Shown here piece after piece: positions 28,869 through 37,420 of a stretch of 64,000 nt of DNA; positions within the stretch are counted from its first letter, which is position 1; each line of letters opens with the position of its first letter. A program made the position numbers and the translations under genes. The notes below the pieces were generated by a model. It saw only the letters and a program-made list of their open reading frames with translations. It searched no databases and was not told where the DNA came from. The stretch is from Lutimaribacter salitolerans. Lineage in GTDB: Bacteria; Pseudomonadota; Alphaproteobacteria; Rhodobacterales; Rhodobacteraceae. The stretch is from positions 8,750 through 72,749 of the forward strand of contig NZ_JBHUDD010000156.1 of NCBI RefSeq assembly GCF_042677865.1. The letters run 5' to 3'.

Positions 28869-30236
28869 TCAGTTGCGTCCCAGAACGGGATTGAGCGACG
28901 CGACCTCGCGCAGCTTGGCGTGCACCGCCCAATCCGCCCCAAATCCGTATCGCGCCCAACCCAGACTGTCCAGCCTGCTGCTTTCCGCCTCGTCGGCCCG
29001 GCCCAGCAGGTCCAGCGCCTCGGCGCGCAGCATCATCAGCGTGGCCAGCAGGGCCGCGTTTTCGTGCCGCGCGGAGGTGTTGAGATGCGGTGTCACCATC
29101 GACAGCGCGTCCTGCCCGCGACCCTGTGCCACGGCAAAGGCAGCCAGTTGCGAGGCGACAAAGGCGCGGTGGATGTCGGTGCCGGGCACCTGCGCGTAAT
29201 AGTGATCGGCGGCGGTGAAATGATCCTGCGCCGCGCGGTCGTCCACACGCTGGGTCAAACGGCCCATCGCATAATGCGAGAACGCCATGCGGTGATCGTT
29301 CCAGCCCATGGTGCGCGCGATCTGAAGCGCCTGTTCGGCGGCGCGGCGGCGTTCGGGCGGGTTGGCCCCCGGCCCGAGCGCGGTCTGCACCGCCAGCACC
29401 CAGCTGCGCGGGGTGCTGCCCACGCGGCGCGGCGGCAGGTTCTGTCCGGCGGGATTGATCCGGGCCAGCACCGCGGGCAGGCGCGCGGCGACCTGACCCC
29501 GGGTCATGCCCGCGCTGAATTCTGGCGCATAGTAGATCCGCAGGATCATCATGTCATAGCCGGTCAGGACGGCATGGATGTTGTCGTCGTTGAACACGCT
29601 GTCATGCAGGCGGTACAGGTCGTTGAGCGGCCCCAACGCCTGTGCCAGTTCCTCGTGCAGGCAATCGCGCACCTCTTGCGGCGAGGCATCGGAGGGCAGG
29701 AAGATGCCCAGCCTTTCGCGCGTTCTGATCTTTCCCCAATCGGTGCGCTCGCTGCGCCGCGCCTTGCGATACTCGCTGACACGGGTGATGTTGGGCACCA
29801 CGAAACAGGCGGCATGGGGCAGGTTGCGGCGGATGTCGGCGCGGGTAACGGCCTGAATGGTGACGTTGGCCTCGGGGCTGTCGGTCAGGTGGATGTCGAT
29901 CCCGGCCTCGGCACGCAGGCGCGCCAGCAGCCGGTTGAGGTCCATCCCCATGCTGGCCGTCGGCTTGCCGGTCACGCGCACCGAAATGGGCCCTTCGAAC
30001 CGCGAGAAGTATGGCAGCCGGCGTCCGGATTCCAGCGTGAAGGTCAGATCGAGGAAATCCTGCGCCAGATCCGAGTTCGACTGCACCGGCGGGGTGGGGC
30101 GCGGTACCGAGAATGTCTTCATCGGCGGCAAGGAGGTGTCGGAGAACGGCGCGGCCCTGCTGGCGGTTTCTGTCGGCACGGCGGGCATGCAGGCCCCCAG
30201 CATCAGGCAGACAGGCAACACGATGCGGCGCATCAT
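28869..30236 (-). CDS. DUF2927-domain lipoprotein
   Basis: 455 aa. N-terminal lipoprotein signal MRRIVLPVCLMLGACMP with lipidated Cys about residue 16, so anchored in the envelope. The middle (about 60-280) matches DUF2927, with a protease-like look (HEELAQALGPLNDL resembles an HE..A metal motif; unproven). The C-terminal 150 residues look like helical TPR-type repeats (AAEQALQIARTMGWNDHRMA). First gene of a tight same-strand set with the 55-aa membrane protein and the CoxE-like VWA gene. Possible envelope peptidase; function not established. Confidence 0.75.
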   Translation of the reverse strand: MMRRIVLPVCLMLGACMPAVPTETASRAAPFSDTSLPPMKTFSVPRPTPPVQSNSDLAQDFLDLTFTLESGRRLPYFSRFEGPISVRVTGKPTASMGMDLNRLLARLRAEAGIDIHLTDSPEANVTIQAVTRADIRRNLPHAACFVVPNITRVSEYRKARRSERTDWGKIRTRERLGIFLPSDASPQEVRDCLHEELAQALGPLNDLYRLHDSVFNDDNIHAVLTGYDMMILRIYYAPEFSAGMTRGQVAARLPAVLARINPAGQNLPPRRVGSTPRSWVLAVQTALGPGANPPERRRAAEQALQIARTMGWNDHRMAFSHYAMGRLTQRVDDRAAQDHFTAADHYYAQVPGTDIHRAFVASQLAAFAVAQGRGQDALSMVTPHLNTSARHENAALLATLMMLRAEALDLLGRADEAESSRLDSLGWARYGFGADWAVHAKLREVASLNPVLGRN

Positions 30237-30606
30237 GCGGTCGATCCCACCAGATCAAACGGGGCCGCTGCCTTGATGACCGGCGCAGAAGGAAAAAGCC
30301 CCGAGAAGGGGGTGCCAGGTGTCCCGGTCATGTTCTGCCTCGTTTCTTAATCGGTTGAGAGGACTTATGCCTGTCTTGATGTCGGCGTTAAGGGGTAACC
30401 GGGGCAGAAACTTGGCATTTCGCCTTGGTGGCAAGATGCTGACGGATGCCCGAACTCGTATCGTCATTTCAACGTGTTAGACTGGATTCTTGATGCGCGG
30501 AGCATAGCGGAATTGGTAAATCTTTGTGGCAAATCCCGCCGGCCAGCGGGATTTGCGGCCAATTGTGGCGAAAATGTGCCACCCCGCGGGCGAGGCGGTG
30601 TCGGGG
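30237..30606. other. 370-base gene-free region with two hairpins
   Basis: No convincing gene. Short frames here lack ribosome sites and family-like sequence. Two hairpins lie close behind the moxR stop (which ends at 30607): GCAAATCCCGC (30529-30539) with GCGGGATTTGC (30546-30556), and GTGGC (30565-30569) with GCCAC (30578-30582). Neither has a T-run. The part near 30237-30480 probably holds the promoter of the DUF2927 operon, but I see no clear boxes. Confidence 0.5.
30529..30556. terminator. strong hairpin downstream of moxR
   Basis: An 11-bp perfect stem, GCAAATCCCGC and GCGGGATTTGC, with a 6-base loop, about 50 bases beyond the moxR stop on its strand. It lacks a U-tract, so it may be a mRNA-stabilising or Rho-assisted end rather than a standard intrinsic terminator. 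Confidence 0.45.
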
Positions 30607-31446
30607 TCACCCCCCGCGCCGGGCCATGAAGGCGAGACGCTCGAACAGGTGCACGTCCTGTTCGTTCTTGAGCAGCGCACCATGCAGTTTGGGCAGGGCG
30701 TTGGGGCCGTCGCGTTTCAGGTCCTCAGGCGTCAGATCCTCGGCCAGCAGCAGTTTCAGCCAGTCGAGCACCTCGGAGGTGGAGGGCTTTTTCTTGAGGC
30801 CCGCCATGTCGCGGATTTCGTAGAACTGGGTCAGGGCGGTGGTGAGCAACTGGTCCTTGATGCCGGGGTGATGCACCTCGACGATCTGCTTCATGGTCGC
30901 GGTGTCGGGGAAGCGGATGTAGTGAAAGAAACAGCGGCGCAGGAAGGCGTCGGGCAGTTCCTTTTCGTTGTTCGAGGTGATGATGACGATGGGGCGGTTG
31001 TCGGCGCGGATCGTCTCGCCGGTCTCGTAGACATAGAATTCCATCCGGTCGAGTTCCTGCAGCAGGTCGTTGGGAAACTCGATGTCGGCCTTGTCGATCT
31101 CGTCGATCAGCAGGACGACCTTTTCGGGGGCGGTGAACGCCTCCCACAGCTTGCCCTTGCGGATGTAGTTGCGCACGTCATGCACGCGTTCGTCGCCCAG
31201 CTGGCTGTCGCGCAACCGGCTGACGGCGTCGTATTCGTACAGGCCCTGCTGCGCCTTGGTGGTGGACTTGATGTTCCATTCGATCATCCGCAGACCCAGC
31301 GCATTTGCCACCTGGCGGGCCAGTTCGGTCTTGCCGGTGCCGGGTTCGCCCTTGACCAGAAGCGGACGTTCCAGCGTGACCGCCGCGTTGACCGCCACGG
31401 TCAGGTCTTCGGTTGCGACATAGGCCTTGGTGCCTGTGAATTTCAT
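30607..31446 (-). CDS. MoxR-family AAA+ ATPase
   Basis: 279 aa. Walker A GEPGTGKTE near residue 37, Walker B VVLLIDEIDKAD near 115, sensor I TSNNEKELPDAFLRRC with the arginine finger nearby. MoxR ATPases cooperate with VWA-domain proteins to insert cofactors or assemble complexes; the CoxE-like VWA gene at 27502-28686 is the likely partner. Same strand but separated by 370 bases and probably separately transcribed. Divergent from dksA. Confidence 0.92.
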   Translation of the reverse strand: MKFTGTKAYVATEDLTVAVNAAVTLERPLLVKGEPGTGKTELARQVANALGLRMIEWNIKSTTKAQQGLYEYDAVSRLRDSQLGDERVHDVRNYIRKGKLWEAFTAPEKVVLLIDEIDKADIEFPNDLLQELDRMEFYVYETGETIRADNRPIVIITSNNEKELPDAFLRRCFFHYIRFPDTATMKQIVEVHHPGIKDQLLTTALTQFYEIRDMAGLKKKPSTSEVLDWLKLLLAEDLTPEDLKRDGPNALPKLHGALLKNEQDVHLFERLAFMARRGG

Positions 31447-31637
31447 GGATCAGTAACCTCTATTTGCGCAGTGTTGCGGCCAACTTAGACTGCTGTGCCG
31501 ATACGGGCAATGCGGCGTCGCAGTTTCGGTTATTGGGTAGTGACAAAGCGCCAAAGCAAGTGTATCTGCCAGCCCGAAGGGGGCGCCATATGCAACAGGA
31601 AAACCTGCAAGCCATTGGCCTTGATGAGGGAGCGGAT

Positions 31638-32060
31638 ATGAAAGCCGAAGTCTTTCTTCCCGACGATTATCGACCGGCGGAAGATGAACCATTCATGAAC
31701 GAACGGCAGAGCGAGTATTTTCGCCGCAAGCTCGTTGCCTGGAGGACCGACCTGCTGGAGGACAGTCGTGACACGATCGAGGCGTTGCAGGAAGGCACCC
31801 GCAACATCCCCGATGTGACCGACCGCGCCAGCGAGGAAACCGACCGCGCGCTGGAACTGCGCACGCGGGACCGGCAGCGCAAGCTGGTCGCCAAGATCGA
31901 CGCGGCGCTGCGCCGGCTGGAACAGGGCGAATACGGCTATTGCGAGGTGACCGGCGAGCCGATCAGCCTCAAACGGCTGGATGCGCGCCCCATCGCCACC
32001 ATGAGCCTCGAGGCGCAGGAACGCCACGAGCGCCGTGAAAAGGTGCACCGCGACGACTGA
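31638..32060 (+). CDS. dksA: DksA-family RNA polymerase-binding regulator without zinc cysteines
   Basis: 140 aa from the ATG at 31638 (MKAEVFLPDDYRP), with GAGGGAG about 7 bases upstream; an upstream in-frame region to 31464 is not conserved-looking. Coiled-coil with the tip motif DxxDxA (DVTDRA). The C-terminal globule has only one of four zinc-finger cysteines (YCEVTGEPISLKRLDARPIA), as in the Rhodobacter sphaeroides DksA-like protein that works without bound zinc. DksA binds the polymerase secondary channel and, with ppGpp, adjusts rRNA and amino-acid promoters. A terminator follows at 32087-32115. Confidence 0.92.
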   Translation: MKAEVFLPDDYRPAEDEPFMNERQSEYFRRKLVAWRTDLLEDSRDTIEALQEGTRNIPDVTDRASEETDRALELRTRDRQRKLVAKIDAALRRLEQGEYGYCEVTGEPISLKRLDARPIATMSLEAQERHERREKVHRDD

Positions 32061-32086
32061 CCGCGCGGCACAGACGTGATTTCGGG

Positions 32087-32115
32087 AACGCCGGGGCTTT
32101 CGCTCCGGCGTTTTT
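32087..32115 (+). terminator. dksA intrinsic terminator
   Basis: AACGCCGG (32087-32094) and CCGGCGTT (32105-32112) with a 10-base loop, running into TTTTT (32111-32115). Placed 27 bases after the dksA stop; the next gene starts 20 bases later. Confidence 0.85.
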
Positions 32116-32134
32116 CGTCTCAGAAGACGTTTCC

Positions 32135-33301
32135 ATGGATATCTCGAAACTGAAGGTTCTGGTGATCGGTGGCGGCATTGGCGGGCTGGCCTCGGCCTGC
32201 GCGCTGGCGCAGCGCGGGGCGGATGTGACCGTGATGGAGCAGGCCCCCGCGATCAACGAGGTGGGCGCAGGAATCCAGATCAGCCCGAACGGCCTTGCCG
32301 TGCTGCGGGCGCTGGGTCTGGACGCGGCGCTGGCCGCCTGCGCGGTGCAGGGGCAGGCGGTCAGCCTGCGCGACTACCGGGGCCCCGAGGTGCTGCGCCT
32401 TGATCTGGGCAGGCTGTCGCGGCGGGATTACTATTTCGTGCACCGTGCCGATCTGATCACCTTGCTGGCAGATGCGGCGCGGGCGGCGGGGGTCACGATA
32501 CGGCTGTTGCAACAGGTGCGTGACGTGGTGCCGGGGGATGTGCCGCAGGTGATCCTGCAGACCGGAGAGGTGTGCACGGCCGATCTGGTGATCGGGGCCG
32601 ACGGGTTGCATTCGGTGCTGCGACCTGTGCTGAACGGCGAAGCGCGGCCGTTTTTCACCGGGCAGGTGGCCTGGCGCGCGGTGGTGCCCAATACCGAAAG
32701 GCGCGGCCCGCAGGTGCATGTCCACATGGGGCCGGGGCGGCATGTCGTCAGCTACCCTTTGCGCGATGGTGCGCAGATGAACCTTGTCGCGGTGCGCGAG
32801 CAGCGCGAATGGGTCGCCGAAAGCTGGACGCAAGGGGATGATCCCGACAACCTGCGCGCCGCCTTCGCCGATTTCGGCCCGGATGTGCGTGCGCTGCTGG
32901 CCGAGGTGGACAGCGTGCGGCAATGGGGCCTGTTCCGCCATCCGGTGGCCGCGCGCTGGCAGGGTGGCAACTGCGCGCTGCTGGGCGATGCCGCGCATCC
33001 GACCCTCCCGTTTCTGGCGCAGGGGGCCTGCATGGCGCTGGAGGATGCCTGGGGCCTGCTGCGCGGGCTGGACGGGGCGGCGGACCTGCCATCGGGGCTG
33101 ACGGCCTATCAGGATTTGCGCGCGGCGCGGGCGACACGGGTGATCGCGGCGGCCAACGGCAACGCGTGGAAATATCACCTGAGCTTTCCGCCGCTGCGCG
33201 GGGCGGCGCATCTGGCGCTGCGGCTGGGCGGCGCGCTGGCACCGGGCCGCATGGTGCGGCAGTTCGACTGGCTGTACGAATATGACATCACCGACGCCTG
33301 A
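32135..33301 (+). CDS. FAD-dependent monooxygenase (salicylate hydroxylase-like)
   Basis: 388 aa. N-terminal dinucleotide fold VLVIGGGIGGLASACALAQ binds FAD; the second FAD motif is LLGDAAHPTLPF near residue 285; a DG motif (IGADGLHSVLRP) lies between. This is the class A flavoprotein hydroxylase layout, closest to salicylate 1-monooxygenase and 3-hydroxybenzoate 6-hydroxylase. Such enzymes use NAD(P)H and O2 to hydroxylate aromatic acids. No aromatic degradation genes are adjacent, so the substrate is open. Starts just after the dksA terminator. Confidence 0.88.
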   Translation: MDISKLKVLVIGGGIGGLASACALAQRGADVTVMEQAPAINEVGAGIQISPNGLAVLRALGLDAALAACAVQGQAVSLRDYRGPEVLRLDLGRLSRRDYYFVHRADLITLLADAARAAGVTIRLLQQVRDVVPGDVPQVILQTGEVCTADLVIGADGLHSVLRPVLNGEARPFFTGQVAWRAVVPNTERRGPQVHVHMGPGRHVVSYPLRDGAQMNLVAVREQREWVAESWTQGDDPDNLRAAFADFGPDVRALLAEVDSVRQWGLFRHPVAARWQGGNCALLGDAAHPTLPFLAQGACMALEDAWGLLRGLDGAADLPSGLTAYQDLRAARATRVIAAANGNAWKYHLSFPPLRGAAHLALRLGGALAPGRMVRQFDWLYEYDITDA

Positions 33302-33330
33302 GGCCCGTGCCCGAAACGGCAATGCGGCGG

Positions 33331-34137
33331 TCAGTTGTCCAGCGTGATCCAGACCGGCACGTGATCCGAGGGCTTGTCGCGTCCGCGAATGTCGCGGTCG
33401 ATCTGGCAGTCGGTCATCAGGTCGGCCACCCGCGGGCTGAGCAGGAAGTGATCGATTCGGATGCCCTCGTCACGGTTCCAGGCCCCGGCCTGATAATCCC
33501 AGAACGAATAATGCCCCGGACCCTGGTGACAGGCGCGAAACGCCTCGGTCAGGCCGAGGTTGGCGATCCGTCGAAAGGCCGCGCGGGATTCGGGACGAAA
33601 CAGCGCGTCATCGCGCCATTTTTCAGGGCTTTTGGCGTCTTCGGCCTGCGGGATGATGTTGTAGTCGCCCGCCATCAGGAACGGTGTCTCGCTGTCCAGC
33701 AAGGCCTGCGCGCGGGCCTGCAGGCGTTCCATCCAACCCAGTTTATAGGCGTATTTTCCGCCCGCGACGGGCTGGCCGTCGCTGTCCAGCTCAACCGGAT
33801 TGCCGTTGGGCAGATAGAGCCCGCAGATGCGGATCGCCTCGCGGCCCACGACCGTGGCCTCAATATAGCGAGCCTGCGCGTCGCCGTCGTCGCCGGGCAG
33901 GCCGCGGGTCACATCCTCTAGCGGGATTTTTGACAGAATCGCCACGCCGTTAAAGCTTTTTTGACCATGGGTTTCGACAGTGTAGCCACGATCTTCGAAC
34001 AACTCATGGGGGAAGGCCTCATCGACCTTCTTGATTTCCTGAAGGATCGCGATGTCGGGCTGCGCCTCGTCCAGCCAGTCGCAGAGCGCGGGATGCCGCG
34101 CCTTGATGCCGTTGATGTTGAACGTCGCGATTTTCAT
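33331..34137 (-). CDS. xth: exodeoxyribonuclease III (AP endonuclease)
   Basis: 268 aa, full length for XthA. Base-excision repair enzyme with 3'-5' exonuclease and apurinic-site nicking activity. Active-site landmarks: FNINGIKAR at the N-terminus, metal Glu in ILQEIKKVDE, GDYNIIP, and the catalytic Asp-His in IDHFLLSPRV and PSDHVPVWITL. Single gene, convergent with the FAD monooxygenase and divergent from the repeat-peptide gene. Confidence 0.95.
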   Translation of the reverse strand: MKIATFNINGIKARHPALCDWLDEAQPDIAILQEIKKVDEAFPHELFEDRGYTVETHGQKSFNGVAILSKIPLEDVTRGLPGDDGDAQARYIEATVVGREAIRICGLYLPNGNPVELDSDGQPVAGGKYAYKLGWMERLQARAQALLDSETPFLMAGDYNIIPQAEDAKSPEKWRDDALFRPESRAAFRRIANLGLTEAFRACHQGPGHYSFWDYQAGAWNRDEGIRIDHFLLSPRVADLMTDCQIDRDIRGRDKPSDHVPVWITLDN

Positions 34138-34231
34138 GATCCGGCCCCTTTGCGCGTGGTCATTCTATCGCGCAGCGCAGGGCGGGCTGCAAGGGCGGCC
34201 GGGAAATTCGTGTGCGGGTAGAACGAATCGA

Positions 34232-34260
34232 TTGACGCACACGCAATGCGGTATTTAAGT
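34232..34260 (+). promoter_or_regulatory. promoter of the repeat-peptide gene
   Basis: TTGACG (34232-34237) and TTTAAG (34255-34260) with a 17-base spacer. A strong ribosome site AAAGGAGAG follows before the ATG at 34291. The start point would lie about 25 bases before the ATG. This is a better promoter than most in the window and supports real expression of the small gene. Confidence 0.55.
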
Positions 34261-34290
34261 GATGAAGCGCAACCCAAAGGAGAGTAAGCC

Positions 34291-34554
34291 ATGACTGCAC
34301 TGTTGAAATTCATCCCCGAACCGAGCGACGCCAACGAGACCAGCCTGCTGGATGGCTGCGGGGTGGGCATGTTCTCGTCCGGTGCGGCACCGGTCTGTGG
34401 CGATATGCTGAGCGGAGAGGATGTGGCGCTGTTTTCATCAGGCGCGGCGCCCGTGACGGGCGAGCTGGTCGGGCTGTTCAGCTCGGGCGCGGCACCGGTG
34501 AGTGCGGGGCTGGCTGACGGCACCGGCACGCATCTGTTCTCGTCGGGCGCCTGA
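34291..34554 (+). CDS. 87-aa peptide with repeated FSSGAAPV units
   Basis: A small gene with its own promoter and a strong AAAGGAGAG ribosome site. After a unique N-terminal part (MTALLKFIPEPSDANETS, then LLDGCGVGM) the octamer FSSGAAPV occurs at residues 28-35, 48-55 and 63-70, and a clipped FSSGA forms the exact C-terminus (83-87). Spacing is 20, 15 and 20 residues, with acidic/Gly linkers. The copies use different synonymous codons (for example TTC-TCG-TCC, TTT-TCA-TCA, TTC-AGC-TCG), so the protein sequence, not the DNA, is being kept. Two Cys, one Lys, no Trp or Tyr. Looks like a multi-unit precursor or motif-display peptide. I do not recognise a family. The next gene, 40 bases on, is its likely partner. 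Confidence 0.8.
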   Translation: MTALLKFIPEPSDANETSLLDGCGVGMFSSGAAPVCGDMLSGEDVALFSSGAAPVTGELVGLFSSGAAPVSAGLADGTGTHLFSSGA

Positions 34555-34594
34555 GCGCGGGCGGCGCGGGGCTGGGCAGGGCAGGGGGCCAGGC

Positions 34595-35641
34595 ATGGCA
34601 GAGATCATCGCACTGCCCACCCGCCCGCGCGCGACGACGGGGGCCGCCGGGCAGGCGGCCCTTGTGGCCAGCTTTGCCCATGCGCGGCGCGGGCCGGATG
34701 ACGTGCTGTGGCTGAAGGAAAACGCCGAATTGCTGAACGTGCTGGAAAGCACCGGGCAGGGCAGGGCCGATCTGCTGACGCCATACGAGGCTGCGTTCGC
34801 CGATCTGCCCGCGCGGTTCCGGTTCTTTCCGCAATACTACCGGTTCTTGCTGTCCATCGCGCTGGATCTCGAGGATATGGGCCTGCCCGGGGATGTGGCG
34901 GGGCCGATGGCGGCGCAGGTCGCGCGGGCCGGGCTGGCACAGGCGGAGCTGTCCGATCTGCAGCGGGCCGAGGCGCGTCGGCTGCTGGGCCGGCGTGGGC
35001 TGGGCCATACGGTGCGCGATCCCGGACTGGACGACCGGCTGCGCGCGTTCATTGCCCGCAGCCAGACCTTTGCCCTGCCCAACCGCAAGGCGGCGTATGA
35101 ACTGACGCATATCCTGTTCTACCTGTCGGAATATGGGCGGTGCGATCCGGGTGTCGGGCCCGAGACGATCCGATCGCTGCATTTCGCGGGGCTGGTGGCG
35201 CTGCTGGAGCATAATGCCGATCTGCTTGCGGAAATCTGCATCGCGCTGCGCTTTGCCCGCGTGACCCCGCCGCCGGCGTGGGAGGCATGGGTGTCGGCCC
35301 GGCGGCAGACGGTTCGGATGGGGACAGGGGCGCAGGCGGTGCTGCCCGACAGCTATCATGAGTGGCTGATGGCCGAATGGATGCGTGGACTTGGCGGGGC
35401 GGCGCTGTTTGCGGGGCGCTATGGGCCGGGACGGATCAGTTTCCACATGCCCCCGCCCGACGGGCCGCTGCGCGATATCTCGCGCGTGCTGATCGGGTTG
35501 GGCGGGGCGCGGAAGGGAGCCTGGTCGCGGATGCGGCCACATATCACTGTCGCGCTGGACCCGACCGCCATGGCGACGCTGGCGCTTGCCGAAAGATCAC
35601 ATCAATTCGAGGCGTTCTTCAGCTATTTCGCCCGCGCCTGA
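34595..35641 (+). CDS. uncharacterised 348-aa protein paired with the repeat peptide
   Basis: 348 aa from the ATG at 34595, 40 bases after the peptide gene. Largely alpha-helical and soluble, no signal peptide or membrane span. Distinct stretches: DDVLWLKENAELLNVLEST (about 30-48), FRFFPQYYRFLLSIALDLED (about 72-92), and ELTHILFYLSEYG (about 169-181), then a C-terminal half with SYHEWLMAEWMRGLGG. The THxxFYL-x-xYG pattern faintly recalls helper proteins of unknown function seen in actinobacteria; I recall relatives in roseobacters without assigned function. No recognisable RiPP enzyme, kinase or protease motif. Same strand and tight spacing suggest an operon with the peptide. Confidence 0.7.
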   Translation: MAEIIALPTRPRATTGAAGQAALVASFAHARRGPDDVLWLKENAELLNVLESTGQGRADLLTPYEAAFADLPARFRFFPQYYRFLLSIALDLEDMGLPGDVAGPMAAQVARAGLAQAELSDLQRAEARRLLGRRGLGHTVRDPGLDDRLRAFIARSQTFALPNRKAAYELTHILFYLSEYGRCDPGVGPETIRSLHFAGLVALLEHNADLLAEICIALRFARVTPPPAWEAWVSARRQTVRMGTGAQAVLPDSYHEWLMAEWMRGLGGAALFAGRYGPGRISFHMPPPDGPLRDISRVLIGLGGARKGAWSRMRPHITVALDPTAMATLALAERSHQFEAFFSYFARA

Positions 35642-35650
35642 AGCAACCTG

Positions 35651-35974
35651 TCAGATCGAGAACGACGTTCCACACCCGCAGGATGCCGTGGCATTGGGGT
35701 TTTCGATCACAAACCGCGCGCCGATCAACTCTTCGCTGAAATCGATCACGGCCCCGGCCAGAAACGGCAAAGACACGGAATCGACCACAACCTTCTGCCC
35801 CTGACCTTCCAGGACCAGATCATCCTGCGCCGGAGCGTCCAGCCGGATATCATACTGAAACCCCGAGCATCCGCCGCCTTCGACCGCGACGCGCAGGGCA
35901 TGGCCCTGATCGGCGGCGGCGATCTCGGCCAGCCGTTCAAAGGCGCGCGGGGTGACGGAGGGGGGCAGTTGCAT
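35651..35974 (-). CDS. erpA: A-type iron-sulfur carrier protein (ErpA/IscA-like)
   Basis: 107 aa from the ATG at 35974, with GAGGATCGCC before it. HesB/IscA fold with the three conserved cysteines: one in GGGCSGFQYD and two in the C-terminal SCGCGTSFSI. Carries [2Fe-2S] or [4Fe-4S] clusters from the assembly scaffold to targets. The preceding codons out to 36106 belong to the divergent dgt upstream region. ErpA and IscA/SufA cannot be told apart securely by sequence; ErpA is my preferred name because it lies outside a suf operon. Confidence 0.88.
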   Translation of the reverse strand: MQLPPSVTPRAFERLAEIAAADQGHALRVAVEGGGCSGFQYDIRLDAPAQDDLVLEGQGQKVVVDSVSLPFLAGAVIDFSEELIGARFVIENPNATASCGCGTSFSI

Positions 35975-36131
35975 GGCGATCCTCGGGAGCGTTTTGGTCC
36001 TGAAACGAATATGTCGCTCAATGCCCCGCATTTCAAGGGGCTGGCATGGGCCGGGCGTGCCGCGCGGGGTTGTTCCGGTACCCCGCCACGGGTTAACTGC
36101 GCGCAAGATCCGCAGGCAAAGGACCGCGCCC

Positions 36132-37301
36132 GTGACCCTACAGCCCTATGCCAGCCGCCCCGAGCGTTCGCGCGGGCGGGTGTTTGCCGAAGAGGAAAGC
36201 GCCTTTCGCTCGTGTTTTCAGCGCGACCGCGACCGGATCATCCATTCCAGCGCCTTTCGCCGCCTGAAACACAAGACGCAGGTGTTCGTCGAACACGAAG
36301 GCGATTATTTTCGCACCCGGCTGACCCATTCGATCGAGGTGGCGCAGGTGGCGCGGACCATCGCCGGGGTGCTGGGGCTGAACCTCGAGCTGACCGAGGC
36401 GGTGGCGCTGGCGCATGATCTGGGCCACACGCCCTTTGGTCACACCGGCGAGGATGCGCTGTCTGCCCTGATGGCCCCCTATGGCGGGTTCGATCACAAC
36501 GCGCAGGCGATCCGCATCGTCACCGCGCTGGAGCGCCATTACGCCGAATGGGACGGGCTGAACCTGACATGGGAGACGCTGGAAGGCATCGCCAAGCACA
36601 ATGGCCCGGTGACCGGGGATATCCCTTGGGCGCTGGAGGCGTGCAACGCGATGATTGACCTGGAACTGCACAGCCATGCCAGCGCCGAGGCGCAGGTGGC
36701 CGCATTGTCCGACGATATCGCCTATAACAACCACGATCTGCACGATGCTTTGCGCGCGGGGCTGTTCACAGTTGATGACCTGTGCGGCCTGCCGATCCTG
36801 GGCCACTGCTTTGCGCAGGTCGACGCGGCCTATGCGGGGCTGGACCCCGACCGCCGCCAGCACGAGGGGCTGCGGCGCTTTTTCGGCGTGCTGGTGGGCG
36901 ACGTGATCAACGTCAGCCAAGCCAATCTGAGCGCCAGCGGCGCGCGCGATGTCGAGGGCATCCGGGCCGCGGGGCGGATGATGGTGCAGTTCTCGCCCGG
37001 TCTGTGGGCGGATTTGCAGGAAATCCGAAAGTTTCTGTTCACCCATATGTATCGCGCGCCCTCGGTTGTTGAAATGCGGTCGCAGGTCACGCAGGTGATC
37101 AAGGCGCTGTTTCCCCTCTATATGGCCGATACCACGCTGTTGCCCAAGGCATGGCAGGCCGATGTGGCGCGCGTGACCACCGAGGCCGATCTCGCCCGGA
37201 TCGTCAGCGACTACATCTCGGGCATGACCGATCGTTTTGCCTTGCAGGATTATCACCGGCTGACCGGCCAAAGCGTGCCGGTGGGCCGACACGGGGTGTG
37301 A
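36132..37301 (+). CDS. dgt: deoxyguanosinetriphosphate triphosphohydrolase-like protein
   Basis: 389 aa from the GTG at 36132 (VTLQPYASRPERSRGR), which matches the family N-terminus; an in-frame ATG further upstream runs into the erpA region. HD-domain phosphohydrolase: IIHSSAFRRLKHKTQVF, then the His-Asp motif in TRLTHSIEVAQVAR and ALAHDLGHTPFGHTG. Type-2 dGTPases hydrolyse dNTPs to nucleoside and triphosphate, balancing DNA precursor pools. The next gene, argS, lies 119 bases on, so expression may be linked. Confidence 0.93.
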   Translation: MTLQPYASRPERSRGRVFAEEESAFRSCFQRDRDRIIHSSAFRRLKHKTQVFVEHEGDYFRTRLTHSIEVAQVARTIAGVLGLNLELTEAVALAHDLGHTPFGHTGEDALSALMAPYGGFDHNAQAIRIVTALERHYAEWDGLNLTWETLEGIAKHNGPVTGDIPWALEACNAMIDLELHSHASAEAQVAALSDDIAYNNHDLHDALRAGLFTVDDLCGLPILGHCFAQVDAAYAGLDPDRRQHEGLRRFFGVLVGDVINVSQANLSASGARDVEGIRAAGRMMVQFSPGLWADLQEIRKFLFTHMYRAPSVVEMRSQVTQVIKALFPLYMADTTLLPKAWQADVARVTTEADLARIVSDYISGMTDRFALQDYHRLTGQSVPVGRHGV

Positions 37302-37420
37302 CGGGCGCGGCTGAAACGTCTGCCTGACGGCACGCCCGGCCGGGCCGCGCGCGTCCCGAGCCACGCATTGACGCGGGCGCGTTTGCTGGTAAACCCGCGC
37401 CAAGCGAAAGGATTGTGCGC

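Noticed and set aside
30255..30467. 70-aa frame upstream of the DUF2927 gene
   Set aside because: No ribosome site, no family-like pattern, and composition typical of spacer.
30507..30518. GCGGAATTGGTA resembling a tRNA-Leu D-arm
   Set aside because: No acceptor stem, anticodon arm or T-arm could be built around it. Could be a chance match or a decayed tRNA, but not supportable.
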